A stretch of DNA of 64,000 nt from Holothuria scabra. Lineage: Eukaryota > Echinodermata > Holothuroidea > Aspidochirotida > Holothuriidae. Below the pieces are notes generated by a model that searched no databases, was not told the origin of the DNA, and was given only the letters and a program-made list of their open reading frames with translations. The stretch is taken from NCBI GenBank assembly GCA_037179385.1, contig CM074179.1, positions 37,437,224-37,501,223 on the forward strand. The letters run 5' to 3'. A program made the position numbers and the translations under genes. Shown in pieces: positions 10,746-22,690 of the stretch; positions within the stretch are counted from its first letter, which is position 1, and every line of letters starts with the position of its first letter.

Positions 10746-12660
10746 GTAAGTTTATATTAGCCTAACGTTCGACCCATTGCCCCCTACCCCTCTAGCCTTG
10801 CCTAAGTTGAGCTAAAGATATTTGTATATGACTGTATCCTAGCTATCTCGAGTCGGTCACGTACTGCCTACAAAAAGCACACGTACCATTGGGGTTCTTT
10901 GGCTTTGTAATAAACAAATCTTAATACAAGAAACACCAAAATAAACTGACAACAGCATAAAATATTTTAACAACAACCTTTTAATTAACTTCTTTGTCAC
11001 CTATATTGGCGTATGCTTCATAATTTTGTGGTGACTGACTAAAAGAGACAAGAAGGTTATACTTCTTGAATTGAAGGCATCTGAAACATCTTTTTCTTTA
11101 TAGCCTGTTGCTAATTTGGAAAATGGGATTGCATTAGATTCGCCCCTCGTTACTTCCCGCCCCTCAAAAACGGTGTTTTCCACACCCCTTTGGTTTTAAG
11201 CAGAAAACATCTTTTTTTGGAGGCGGGGAGTAATGGAATGCATAGTGATGTCAGTAAAACTTGTGTGAAATGAAGATGTTATTAACTTTTCCTTTCCGTT
11301 TTAAACATCAATGATGTATTTTGCTATTCAATTGGACACTCGTTACTGTCATGCTTACCTTTTTCAAGCAGCATTCTCACTGTTTGCGTATAGGCGTAGA
11401 CACACAGACTGTTTAAATACGTAAAAAACTAGATGTCTAAAAAGATTATTCAATTCATTCTTTTCGAGGAGGATTCTGAAAAAAAAAATGGGGCTTGTAT
11501 TGGAGTCTTAGGAGCCAATGCTTTAACTATATAAGACTGAAATATGCAGTATTTGTGCTCCTTCCACTAGCATTAGCATGGGAATATTTTAAATGGTACA
11601 TAGGAAACAGAACAGTTATTTCCTGCAGACAATTAAAAATTTTCTTTGTGGAAAATGTGAAGTGAGCAGCTTGAGATTACCGGAGTGGCACATGTAAGAA
11701 TTATGTATTGTTTGTAATTTTTGGGGTGACAGAAAAAGAGGAAATATAACAAAATTTAAAGACATTCAACCTCATCCATCAGACTCAACCGACTCCCCTA
11801 AAGGCAGGGGCCATCGTACCCTGAAGAGGAAGCAGTTGCCAAATGACTGATGAAGATATAGTGACTCCCCGAAGAAGGTGAGGCCCACTTTGAATCTAAC
11901 AGGTTATAGGGGTTCCACCACAAAACACAACATCAGGGAATTTCTCACGGCTTAGCCCCAAGTCAACATTGATGCACAAGAGAAATTGAAGGTGGTAGAA
12001 TATTGGTCTTGGAGTCTTTATTTGCTGTCAAGTATTCGATCTCCTGGTACATCTATGGAATCAAAGATGACATGAGTAAGGTTCAGAGTTGTTTCGTCAT
12101 TCAATGAAATGTCTGTTATTTGCCAATTTAGGATAACATCAATTTCAGCAAACTAAATTTTTCTTCGAAGAGAAATGCTGAATCCACGGATAGTGACAAG
12201 TCACCCATACAAATGTCTAACAGAAACATTATTAATCAATAAGCAGGTTCGGTAATTTGTTGCCGCATGGAATTGTGGGTCACGGCGTAGAATATAACCA
12301 GAAAGCCGAAAGGCTTAGTGAATCCTTGCCGCTGAAATGTAAGGCCTTTTTTCATTGACATTGCTTTGCAATGTTTTTCAATTAACAGGGCTCCATAATG
12401 TGCCCAAAAATTACACATGCAAGGCATCCAGTCTTCCTACATTAAGATCCCCCTTGCCCGTTGTGAACCCAAATAACATTTGACCTCCACCAAAAACTTC
12501 TGGGACCATTTATTCACTGTGTGCGATCTACATGATAAGTTACAGGACCCTACAAGTGACCTTTCTTGAAAGACTGTGCAGGAAAGCTTGTCAGGCTTTG
12601 AACATGCTGACAAATGAACTTTGACCTTTGGAAAAATCAATAGGGATCATCTACTCAATA
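10746..12660. other. Spacer, possible intron
   Basis: No supported gene. A short Ser/Pro/Lys-rich open stretch near 11,766-11,850 (PHPSDSTDSPKGRGHRTLKR) ends in two stops before a GTGAGG donor-like site, so it was not called as an exon. Confidence 0.3.
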
Positions 12661-12689
12661 AAGCCAATCCACACTATGAATATGAGCAC

Positions 12690-14200
12690 AGTCACATGTA
12701 CCGTTCTTGAGATATAGTGTTTACGAAGTTTTGACCATTTGACTACTCATGACCCCAAATGACCTTTGACCTCCACGAAAATCGGTAGGCATTATCTAAT
12801 CAATATACCCAACCCACACACCAAATATGAGCACAGTCACATGTACCGTTCTTGAGATATCGTGTTTACGAAGTTTTGACCTTTTCACTTTTCATGACCC
12901 CAAATGACCATTGACCTCCACGAAAATCGATAGAGGTCATCTACATAATATGTACAACCCACACATCGAATATGAGCATAGTCACATGTACCGTTCTTGA
13001 GATATCGTGTTTACCAAGTTTTGACCTTTTGACCTCTCGTGACCCCAAATGACCTTTGATCTCCACGAAAAACAATAGGGATCATCTACTCAATATGGCC
13101 AATGCAGACACCAAATATGAGATTAGTCACACTTACTCTTCTTGAGATACGGTGTTTACAAGCAATTTCTAAGTAATGTACCTATTGACCTCTCGTGACC
13201 CCAAATGACCTTTGACCCCCATGAAAGTCAATAGGGATCATCTACTTAATATCATCAACCCACAAACCGAATATGAGCAAAGTCACATGTACCGTTCTCG
13301 AGATATCATGTTTACCAAGCTTTGACCTTTTGACCTCTCGTGACCTTAAATGACCTTTGATCTCCACTAAAAATAATAGGGGTAGTTTACTCAATATGGT
13401 CAATTCACACACCAAATATGAGATAAGTTACACTTACTCTTCTTGAGATACCGTGTTTACAAGCAATTCCTAAGGAATTACCCTATTGACCTCTCGTGAC
13501 CCCAAATGACCTTTGACCTCCGCGAAAATCGATAGGGATCATTTACTCAATATGACCAACCCGCACACCGAATACCAGCATAGTCTCAAGATATCATATT
13601 TACGAAGTTTTGAGCTTTTGACCTCTCTTGTCCCCAAATGACCTTTGACCTCCACCAAAAGCAATAGTGATCATCTACTCAATATGACCAACCCACATAC
13701 CAAATATGGGCATAGCCACATGTACCGTTCTCGAGATATCGTGTTTACCAAGTTTTGACCTTTTGACCTCATGTAAACTTAAATGACCTTTGATCTCCAC
13801 CAAAAGCACTAGGGATCAACTACTCAATATGGCCAATGCACACACCAAATATGAGATTAGTCACACTTACTCTTCTTGAGATACCGTGTATACAAGCAAT
13901 TCCTAAGGAATTTACCTATTGACCTCTCGTGACCCCAAATGACCTTTGACTTCCATCAAAAAACAATAACCATCATCTACTCAATATTACCAACCCACAC
14001 ACCAAATATGAACATAGTCACATGTACCGTTCTTGAGATATCGTGTTTACAAAGTTTTCACCTTTTGACCTCTCGTGACCCCAAATGACCTTTGATCTCC
14101 ACGAAAAACAATACTGATCATTTACTGAATATTTCCAACTAACACACCAAATATGAGGTTAGCCACCCTTAACCTCATTGAGATATCGTGTTTACAAGCC
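12690..14200 (-). repeat. ~145-bp satellite array, copy 2 (about 10-11 monomers)
   Basis: The GAGATATCGTGTTTAC anchor, with small changes, recurs near 12,711, 12,855, 13,000, 13,145, 13,300, 13,445, 13,590, 13,733, 13,878, 14,034 and 14,180. Two monomer variants are visible. Type A carries CACATGTACCGTTCTTGAG and AAGTTTTGACC; type B carries CACACTTACTCTTCTTGAG and CAAGCAATTCCTAAGGAAT. The order is roughly AAABABAABAB, a hint of higher-order structure. Each unit has a cluster of TGACCT-like hexamers (see findings). Orientation is opposite to the 3.7-4.4 kb array. Confidence 0.95.
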
Positions 14201-14205
14201 AAAGC

Positions 14206-14265
14206 GTCACACACGCACACACACACACACACACACACCTATACCCACACACACACATACACACG
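14206..14265. repeat. (CA)n microsatellite
   Basis: CA run with a few interruptions directly abutting the end of the satellite array, mirroring the TG run that begins the first array. Confidence 0.95.
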
Positions 14266-15081
14266 ACATCACCATCGCATAGATTCCTTGCCTGCCTTCC
14301 TCAAGGAATCAAAAATGAAGCCCAGCACGAAAGGTACAGGGTTCCCTTGTTTTAGTCAGTGCATGCATACAACAGTACCTAATTGTCTAGCCAACTCGAA
14401 CGAAAATAGGGGTCTCGGTGCTACTTTATGGAAGGTAAAATGCAAATTTTTATAACAAAGAGACGATTTAGACACAATCACTGCACAAAACCAAATTTGA
14501 GATCCCTCCTTATGTTATGGATGGATTAAGAAAGAATGATTTCATCAATTTTTCATTAAAACTCAAGTTAAGTTTGGGAATACGTGTTGTAGGTGCAGGA
14601 TTGGTTTGTTTATCCCCACAGTTTGGAAGATGCGTGCAAGTGCAGGGCCAACAAAACGAATTACCCGACTGGCTTACTCCACCTTGCCTGATAGCGATGC
14701 TTTCAAAAAAGTTTTTGAAGGGGTCAAGTTAGTAAGTATATCCTAGGTTTTGATTTGGATGCTGTGGTGTTTGGTAGAAGAGTCAGCAACAATGCCGTAC
14801 AATATAGAAAAGCCATTTCATTTGCAATAAAAATCAAAAGGGATGGTGACTTAAAAAAAGCAAGTATGCTTTTTTAGAGATTAGACACTGTTTTCAAGAG
14901 TGGCTGATTTATTATTTCAAACATGAAGGGAAAGTTGAATTAAGTGTACATTTTGCCCAGATGTACCCTAGAATTCCATCAGAAACTGAAACAAGCTGGG
15001 AAATTTACATTAAAACTGCATAAACCAAGACCCAAAATTGATGCAGCCATTGGCTAAAGTCACAGGTGGGTTCGGGGGAAG
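14266..15081. other. Spacer with decayed coding-like stretch
   Basis: A segment near 14,741-14,870 reads GFDLDAVVFGRRVSNNAVQY and continues to KKASMLF before stops. It looks like decayed coding sequence on the plus strand but matches no family I recognise. Confidence 0.25.
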
Positions 15082-15262
15082 GTGGGCAAAAGCTTGCCTC
15101 AAAGCGAGGCCGCAGTGCGAAAGGTTTTAAATGCTGTTTATTTATGTAAGTACAGCATTACTGCAAAGATGTCCTCTCAAAAAAATCTGGAGATGTCACC
15201 TTCTTCTAAAGGTTCTGAACAGAGGGTCAACTCGCCATTTGCCCCCTCCTTGGTAACCCAGG
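15082..15262 (+). other. Candidate exon of the BEN-like locus
   Basis: Open stretch including MSSQKNLEMSPSSKGSEQRV and ending ACCCAGG|GTAAGT, a consensus donor. The sequence is polar and Ser-rich, as in linkers. Splicing to the next candidate exon at 15,438 would run into a stop in that phase, so either the exon pairing is wrong or the locus is a pseudogene. Confidence 0.25.
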
Positions 15263-15437
15263 GTAAGTCTGGCCTATCCCATTCAATTTTATTCTGTACT
15301 TGTGTTACACATATCATGGATGTGTGAGCAGAATCTTGTTGTAGCCTTGGGAAATAGTGATTGCAGCATCCCCAAGACTCTTCCGTGTGCTTCACGTACT
15401 GCCCTTATAATACTTGAAAAGTATATCCCTTTTATAG

Positions 15438-15713
15438 GTCCCTACTAATACAAGTCACCTACAGAAGCAGGCAAAATCAGCTGCCGGACATCATATCATT
15501 CAGCAGTTGCGTGAGCAACGGACAGAAACCAGCACTTCAGACCATGTAGATGACGATGAAAATGATGAGGAATCCAGTAACGATCCGAAAGTTTCAGAGG
15601 TCATAAGTTCAGAAGAACATGGCATGTGACAAGAGTTGAAAAAGTTTAAAAGAGAACTGCATGAAGCTCACAAAAGAATTGAACAGTTGGAGACTTTAAC
15701 CAGTGTATTTTAA
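15438..15713 (+). pseudogene. Acidic/coiled-coil exon remnant of the BEN-like locus
   Basis: After a TTTTATAG acceptor the frame reads VPTNTSHLQKQAKSAAGHHI, a strongly acidic run around DHVDDDENDEESSND, then a TGA, then QELKKFKRELHEAHKRIEQL, which has a heptad-like coiled-coil pattern, before a second stop at 15,711-15,713. An acidic linker plus a coiled coil ahead of a BEN domain is a common arrangement in BEN proteins. The two in-frame stops argue that this copy is dead. Confidence 0.35.
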
Positions 15714-16919
15714 AAGTTAGAAGATCTAACTGTTCTAATTCAGGCCTGAAGTTTCATAAAATAACATGGTGTTCAACGTAGCCGTCATTCCACTATTTTT
15801 TGCACATTTTGACATTTGATTGTTTTGGAAGTACTCATTGTGCTGTTTGTTGCTTGACTAAAATTATTGGGACTAGTGGAACATCTATATTTTTAAACAA
15901 TAGGAACTTACACATAATGTGTGTTTTGATAAGGACAAATAGTAAAAACTTCTCCAAAAAAGGAATTTAGGTATCTTTTTTTTTGATGGGGGGGGGGGAT
16001 ACTGCAAGTGTTTCTTCTGCCCTCCTTTTTTCTTTAGCTTTAGTCATGTGGTAAGCCAACCTCCTCACCGAACACTCTTAAGTTACCCATAAATATTACA
16101 CATACCAGCAGGGCCGGAATTAATCTTAAAATTTAAAAACCTCAAAATTCAAAGGCTCTTATCCTCATTTTTAAGCTTTTTGGGGTTCAACCGAATATCT
16201 ACAGTATAATTCAAAAGACTTAAGGGAAATAAAAACTTCGAAAGTTATCATGATGATGAAATGTGAAAGGTGTAATCAAGTAAAAACTAGAATTCTAACA
16301 CTTCAATTCTGCCTGACTAAAAAAATGTTGAGGAAATCCCCCCCATGAAAATGAAATGGAGACTTGAAGTGATCACTTTATTTAAGTTGCTTAAAGCTGC
16401 AGATGACAGAAAGACTGGACTGTCCCTCTGTTAACATGCTGTGACGTCGCTTCTTGGAAAAGCAACATAGACACCCCAGTACATCAAAGGCGGTATGGGG
16501 TGTAAATATTATCTGAGTTTGTTACATGATATGTGACCTCAAATGAGCCATGCTTTCATTGTGTTCACACTGCGTGAAAAGCAGCTAACACATGCTAACT
16601 GACCTGTTAGCTAACCCCAAATGTTAGGTAACTTTTTGACTTTTTGTGTATTGAAACACATCTTTTACAGTCAATCAATAAATCATATAAGTCTGCATGT
16701 GGTGAGCTTCTTTTCCTCCCTGAAGCGATAAGAGTTAATCAGGTAGAGAGGAAGAATGTAACAAAAAGTAAGAGGGAACGTTTCATCATGAATATTCAGT
16801 GGTTTGAATATGTTATGGTTGAAAAAGCTAGAAACTACAATAGAGATAATACTTAAAGGTATTTATTTTCATTTTTTTAACTTGACATCTGATATCTTGG
16901 ACTCTGCGATTGTTAGCAG

Positions 16920-17074
16920 GACCATGGCTGGAAAAACAGTGGGGAAGGTTGTTCGCAGCCTAATGCGGTGTATGTTAACCAGAGAAGAAATGGCGATGGC
17001 TCCAGTAACTGGCAAATCGGGTGGAAATAAAGCGCGGGTGAAGCTAGATGATGACAAAGTTGAAAAAGTGATAG
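16920..17074 (+). other. Candidate BEN-domain C-terminal exon
   Basis: Bounded by GTTAGCAG (acceptor) and GTGATAG|GTAGGT (good donor). The reading frame gives GKTVGKVVRSLMRCMLTREE, then AMAPVTGKSGGNKARVKLDD and KVEKVIG. This fits the BEN pattern of a hydrophobic helix, an F/LT-x-EEL-like segment, a TG(K) turn and a final LD-x-x-K helix. BEN domains bind DNA and act in chromatin-linked transcription control. This is a motif-level reading only; the N-terminal half of the domain was not located, and the upstream exon pieces contain stops. Confidence 0.4.
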
Positions 17075-17599
17075 GTAGGTACATTTATTTGCAGTTATAT
17101 ACGGGTAGAAAAAAAAAGAATGGAAAGCAAATGAGAACGAGATCATTCCCATAAAATGTGGCCATCCAGAGGGAAATTTTGGCTGTTGAGAGAAACTACC
17201 CTTCCAAGGAAAAGATTTTACTCCGTTCCTGGGAAATAATACCTTTCTAGTCAATTGGTATGTATGCAGGATGATATGCATTTCTTAGAACAATCCAATT
17301 AAGTGGTAACACCCATTTATTTCATTTGCAAAACTTCTGTTGTTTCGATTTGCATTGTTCCTCTACAGTTTCTCCTGATATTTTCCTGTGTCAACTGCTA
17401 TGACGCCATGCAAGAGCACTGACTCTATTTGGAACTGAGTAGGGAGGGGGGTATGCTTGGTGGTTGAATGCATGGGTGCAAATTGCCCATTCCAGTGGAA
17501 CTTATTACTTGAAAGACTCCCATCAGAAAAAAAATGATTTGATTTTCATCACTAGCCAGTGTGATGACAGACAACAAGTAAGGTTTTCAGGTGACTTTC

Positions 17600-17960
17600 A
17601 CAGAGCCGTTACCTGTAAAGGAGCGCGCTGAACGCGCCGAAAATATGAAGTTTTACTTCATCTCAACAGTTAAATTGAAATAAAATTAGACAAAGAGTGG
17701 CCCTTTTCACTACAGCTGAATAAGGGTGACCCTTAAGGATATTTGTACCCGCACTAAGCAAAAACGTACCGTTGGTTTCCTACAGAGTCCTTTTCATAAG
17801 ATTTTTATAGAGTCCTTATCTGTGATGGAACGCACAGAACACGCCGAAAAATGGACTTTTGAGACATCTCAATAGAGAAATTAATGGAAATTAGAGAAAG
17901 AGCGGGCCCCTTTTCTATTCAGCCGAAAAAAGGAGAGCTCCAGATAATTAAGGTCAAATA
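17600..17960 (+). repeat. Two-copy ~210-bp degenerate tandem repeat
   Basis: Blocks around GCTGAACGCGCCGAAAA (about 17,626) and ACAGAACACGCCGAAAA (about 17,835) share the following CATCTCAA, AAATTAGA-AAAGAG and GGCCC-TTTTC segments. It ends just before the short hAT-like element. Confidence 0.65.
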
Positions 17961-17995
17961 ACATCATGGTCCTTTCAGAAAACTTGGGGGTACTT

Positions 17996-18698
17996 CAGTG
18001 GCGTAGCCAGGATGCGATTTTTTGGGGGGCCTAGGTAACAAGTGGGGGGGTCCGGTACCTCCGAGGGTCAGACACGGCAAGACTATCTAAGCGGAGCGCC
18101 ACCATCAGTTGGCGCGGAGCGTACAAGAAAATTTTGGACTTTAAATCCCCTTCAGATGGCCGGAAACGGCACTTCCCATGTGTTTTAAGCTGGATGTATC
18201 CAGCCTTGAAATACGAATCTCATGTCTGCGACTTCTCAAATAATGAGAATAAAAATCAATCTATGAAAAATGGTAATACGTACACTTTTTAGGGCCCCCG
18301 AAACTGGGCACTTCTGATCTGTGGCCTGGGGGATGAGACTGAAAGGAACCGGTATCTTACTTTCCCTTGGGAAAATTGTAAATTTTAGGACGTAGATCGC
18401 AAATGCAGCAATATTTGAATCTAAGCGGAGCGCCACCATCGGTTGGCGCGGAGCGTACAAGAAAATTTCATACGTGCGCACAAAATGTGTTTTACACACA
18501 TTCATCCATGTTTTTTTTTTAATTTTTACACATTTTATTTATTTACTGTTTTGAAGGATATACTTCAAAGTTTATTTCCGTTCAAACATTTTATTTTTTT
18601 CAATTACTTTATCAGGACGCAAAAAATCTGGGGGGGGGGGGGGGCTGAAGAAAATCTGGGGCCTAGGCCCCCCGGGCCCCCCCGTGGCTACGCCACTC
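17996..18698. mobile_element. 703-bp non-autonomous hAT-like element with 8-bp TSD
   Basis: The left end CAGTGGCGTAGCC and right end GGCTACGCCACT(C) are inverted. An identical 8-bp direct repeat GGGTACTT lies at 17,988-17,995 and 18,699-18,706. CAGTGGCG-type ends plus 8-bp duplications are typical of hAT transposons. The interior has no coding capacity but carries two copies of a GC-rich module (18,091-18,121 and 18,425-18,455) and long G and C runs near the ends. Confidence 0.85.
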
Positions 18699-18706
18699 GG
18701 GTACTT

Positions 18707-20294
18707 GGTCAGAGAAGGGGACCAGAAGACCACCGCCTCCCTGCCTCCCTCTTTCGCCAGTTACAGTAAACCTTCAGCTGAGTACGGCTTGGGCACTGGT
18801 GATAAGTTTCAGTGACAATGGAAGAGGTGTTCTACAAGAAGGAACCCTGAATCCTGACATATTTAACACGGGTGCACGGGAAATGTGTCGAAAAACAGCG
18901 TTGAGACATCTATTGGAAGAATATTATTTTTATTTAGTTTTCAATGCAGTATATGACCTGTTAAAACACTATAGAACTTGATTAAATATCACTCGCGTAG
19001 CTTTTTCAGTTCCAGTTTGTATTTTTGTAACAAAAGCAACCAGACAAAGGCGTAAAAAAGTTCTACACCCCCCCCCCCCCCCTAATCCCGCCTATGGCTT
19101 CCAGTGTTGGTATATTGTATAAAATAGGGGTGTGTAAAGGTTTGAAGTCAGGTTTGTTCCCATCCTTGAGTTAGATAGGTCCATCCTGACAAACATGTAT
19201 GTTTTTCAACTATATTTCAGCATGCACTTCCAATACTGATTGTTGACATACATTGCCTCCGTTTGTTCATACCTTCATTGCGTCTATGAAAATGTCAGTT
19301 CAGATATAGCTTACTCTTTTTACTCAGTTTTAGTTTCGAGACATGATATGCTTCATGCGAAAATACAAAAATAGCATTTGAGGGTCGAAAATGGGCTAGA
19401 CGAAAACGTTTTGCGAGCCACAGAGAAGAGGGTCGGGTGTCTTATTCGGCAATGAAGTATTGTAATTTGTAGAGCATGGCACGAATGGACAGCGATTAGA
19501 AACAATCCTGGCGGAAGCTAGTTAAACATATCTCAGGCCTACATTTTTATTTCGATCGGTCACGAGGAAAGAAAGTAAAAAAAAAAATATTTTCTTAGGG
19601 CTTATTTATCTTAATATCGTTTGGAGCACAACATTTAAACAAGCAATATAGCGACATTCTTAAACAAATGAATTAAGAAATTCATATCTCTGATGAAGTG
19701 AAAAGCGTGAATTCACTCCCGGATTAGAGTGTAAGGGCAATCTTAGAATGGTGGAATTTACACCAATCATTGTAAGAAGAGCGAAAGTGTCTGTTTAAGG
19801 AGACTGCCCGCATTGCGTGAAGAGTGAAACCTTGCATTTTGAAGTAAATTGTACTCTAATTTTCTCTTCTTTTATTTTTCAAGTTCGTGTCACAGAAAAT
19901 AATCCTAAGGTGTAGATCTTCAAAATAATTACTTTTCTTTATGTTGTTCGTGATTCCAGAAGGTAAGACACTGCAGTTGTTTCTTTTGTTTCATGGAAAA
20001 TAATGTTTGCAACTCGTTCAAAAATACAAACGAATCTGTTGCTTTTTCCATTAATATCATCAATATTTATTATCTTAAAACAAATATGGGCAAGGCAATC
20101 ACCTCTCGTCTTGCGTCCTTAGAAATAGTAATCCTCTTTAATCACATTGTAAACATGCGGACAAGGTAAATACGTTAGGTCCGATACTGATAAAAGCACA
20201 TTTACAAATGAACAATTATACTCAGCAATATATATTACTCAAAATTAACAACTGTGAGATAGTTGACTTTGAGCTAGTAATGATTAAAGCAGGC
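18707..20294. other. No gene recognised
   Basis: AT-rich spacer. A C run with CCTAATCCCGCCTATGGC near 19,068-19,098 resembles a decayed element end. Nothing else supportable. Confidence 0.35.
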
Positions 20295-20747
20295 TAATCA
20301 ATCACTACGAAATACATCCCAACCCACCGCATTCATCGCAGAAATATCGGTTGAGTGTACAAAAGCAGGGAGGGGTGCACCCTTCATATCACCATGACAG
20401 TAGCCGATAAGCCATTCGATATTGATCCCACCCCCCCCCCCCCACACACACACACACACACATGCATAGCTGGAATATAGTTTGAGTGTACAATAGAAAG
20501 AACGGAGGCGGTGCACAGTTCATATATGCATGGCAGTAGCTGATATACCAAACGAAATACATCCCAACCAATTACATTCATCGCTAAAATATCGGTTCAG
20601 GTGGACAATAGAAAAGAGGGGGTACACTTAATATTCGCATGACAGTAGCCGAAATACAATGCGAAATACATCCTAACCCACCACAAACATCGCTGAAATA
20701 TTGGTCGAGTTTACAATAGAAAGCACACTTCGCATATGCATGACAGT
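20295..20747 (+). repeat. ~110-bp tandem array, left part
   Basis: About four monomers with the anchors CGAAATACATCC, ATCGCTGAAATATCGGTTGAG and GCATGACAGTAGCCGATA. One monomer is disrupted by a C run and a short CA run at 20,432-20,463. The array resumes at 22,318 after a transposon insertion. Confidence 0.85.
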
Positions 20748-22317
20748 CAGTGGCGGAGCTGCCATATGGTCGGAGGGGGCGGTCGCCCCCCCCCCCCCCT
20801 GACGGACCAAAATCGTCTGCCCGCGCCTTTTTTATAGGTTTTTAACATACTTTACTCTTGCACCATTTTGGCAACAAACATAATTTAATAGCGTTGTTTT
20901 AAGGCCCAGATAACATAATGCTCAAACAGCCACCAGTAACTGTACTATCTGCACTTTATTCTGATGAAAAGGGTCATCTTCTGTGATATAGGGATAGGTT
21001 TTGCCGAAACGGATCTTCATGCTTTATAAGCACTAATGAATGTTGTCGCTGTGCTAAGTTCATTGCTTCCACACCAATCGTGATTATAAGCTTACAAAAT
21101 ACACAGACTTACATTAAATTAACCCTCCCGGCCAATAAAAGATGTTGCAAAGGGCGCAACAAATAATTGTTGCACAAATAGCCCTCTTGTTGTCGGGGAT
21201 TAATGTCAGCATAGACAATAAAAAGAGTTTATAAGGATACCAAAAAAGCTTCCACAACATTTTTTCAAAATAATTTAAAGAGAACATTCAGGTCAGCAGT
21301 TTTCATTTTGCTTTTCTTCAAGTGACCGTTCTCATGATAAATGGCTATTTCTGACACTGCACGATAAACCCATGAAAATGCTTATTTCTCTACTTCCGTG
21401 GGTTTCAAAATTCAGAAAATTGCATCAAATAAGCTTAAGTTTAGGCTACTTTTATTTATTATGAATTCTGTATTAACAGAGCCAAGCAGACCACTTGTCT
21501 TGGCTATTTCTTTAAATTTACTTCATTAATGGCTATTTCAGGGTAGTCACATGACTTAAATTACATTAATTAATGTTTTTTTCGTGCACTTATCTTGATT
21601 TCCAGATGCCAAAAATGTATAACTAACGGTGGTTAATTTCCATAAATTTTTCCCTCTGTAAGACTGCTTGCTATTTAGTTCTAGCAGGTTTAATCTTTAT
21701 CTTCACAAAATAGCCTTCTTTTACATTAAAATCTTAATGACTTAATGAATATTATAACTGCCTTCATACTAGAATGTGGAAGAGAGGAATAGAAACATGT
21801 GCTTCCGCATGGAGGGGCAAGGGGGGGGGGGCGAAACTTGCCCTCCCCTGGAAAATAAAAACCTGAAATAACGAAGAAAACATAAAAAAAGAAGAAGAAA
21901 AATTGACATCAATATTTCTTAACAGTTCACTAGGTGCTTTCCTACTTATATGCGGTAAATAGGCTTTAGAAATGTCATTTCCAGCAAACTGAGAGACATT
22001 TTGGGCTAAAAATTTTCTTGCGCTCCGCGCCAACTCATGGTGGCGCCGAGCTTTTCCCCCAAAGAAATTACCCCCCCTCCCCCGAATTTCCTTTCGCGGA
22101 GGCACATGGATAGAAAATTTAAACATGTTTTAATAGAAAAACTTGCTGGGGAGAAATGTCAGAATAGTCTTCTACCAGGTGCGGAAAATCAAATGGAAAA
22201 TCTGAAAAGCCGTGGCTTCGATTGTGCTGAGGCTTAGGGTAAGGGTATTTACTCTTTCGAGGCGCCCCTGTAGACCAGTTTCGCCCCCTCTGACAGAAAA
22301 CCGCAGCTCCGCCACTG
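20748..22317. mobile_element. 1.57-kb hAT-like element inside the tandem array
   Basis: Ends are CAGTGGCGGAGCTG and CAGCTCCGCCACTG, flanked on both sides by ATGACAGT (20,740-20,747 and 22,318-22,325), an exact 8-bp target duplication. Removing the element and one duplicate restores the normal monomer junction ATGACAGTAGTCGATA. It has no coding capacity, so it is non-autonomous. A reverse-orientation relative lies at about 44,505-45,389. The right part holds a minus-orientation copy of the GC-rich module at 22,021-22,052 and a further G-rich insertion near 21,780-21,850. Confidence 0.93.
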
Positions 22318-22690
22318 ATGACAGTAGTCGATATACCATACGAAATACATCCCAACCAACCACATTCATCGCTGAAATATCGGTTGAGAGTTAGAACGGA
22401 GGGAGTGCACACTTCATATTTGCACGGCAGTAACCGATATACCATACGAAATACATCCTATTCCACCACATGCATCGCTAAAATAGCTGTTTCCAGAGTA
22501 TACAATTGAAGTGAGGTGGAGCACAATTCATATTCGCATGACAGTAGCCGCCAGTTACCTACCACATGCATCGTTGAAATATCTGTTGTGTATACAATAG
22601 AAGGGAGGGGATGCACGCTTCCTATTCGCATTACAATAGCCTATATACCATACGAAATAAATTCTAACCCACCACATAAGTAATTAAAAT
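22318..22690 (+). repeat. ~110-bp tandem array, right part
   Basis: Continuation of the array split by the hAT-like element, with anchors near 22,340, 22,447, 22,555 and 22,655. Monomers decay towards the right edge. Confidence 0.85.

Noticed and set aside
12690..14200. Satellite array as a CRISPR-like repeat-spacer locus
   Set aside because: Similarity covers the entire ~145-bp monomer, so there are no unique spacers.
22119..22445. 108-codon minus-strand frame across the end of the hAT-like element
   Set aside because: It spans the transposon end and the tandem array, so it cannot be a conserved gene.
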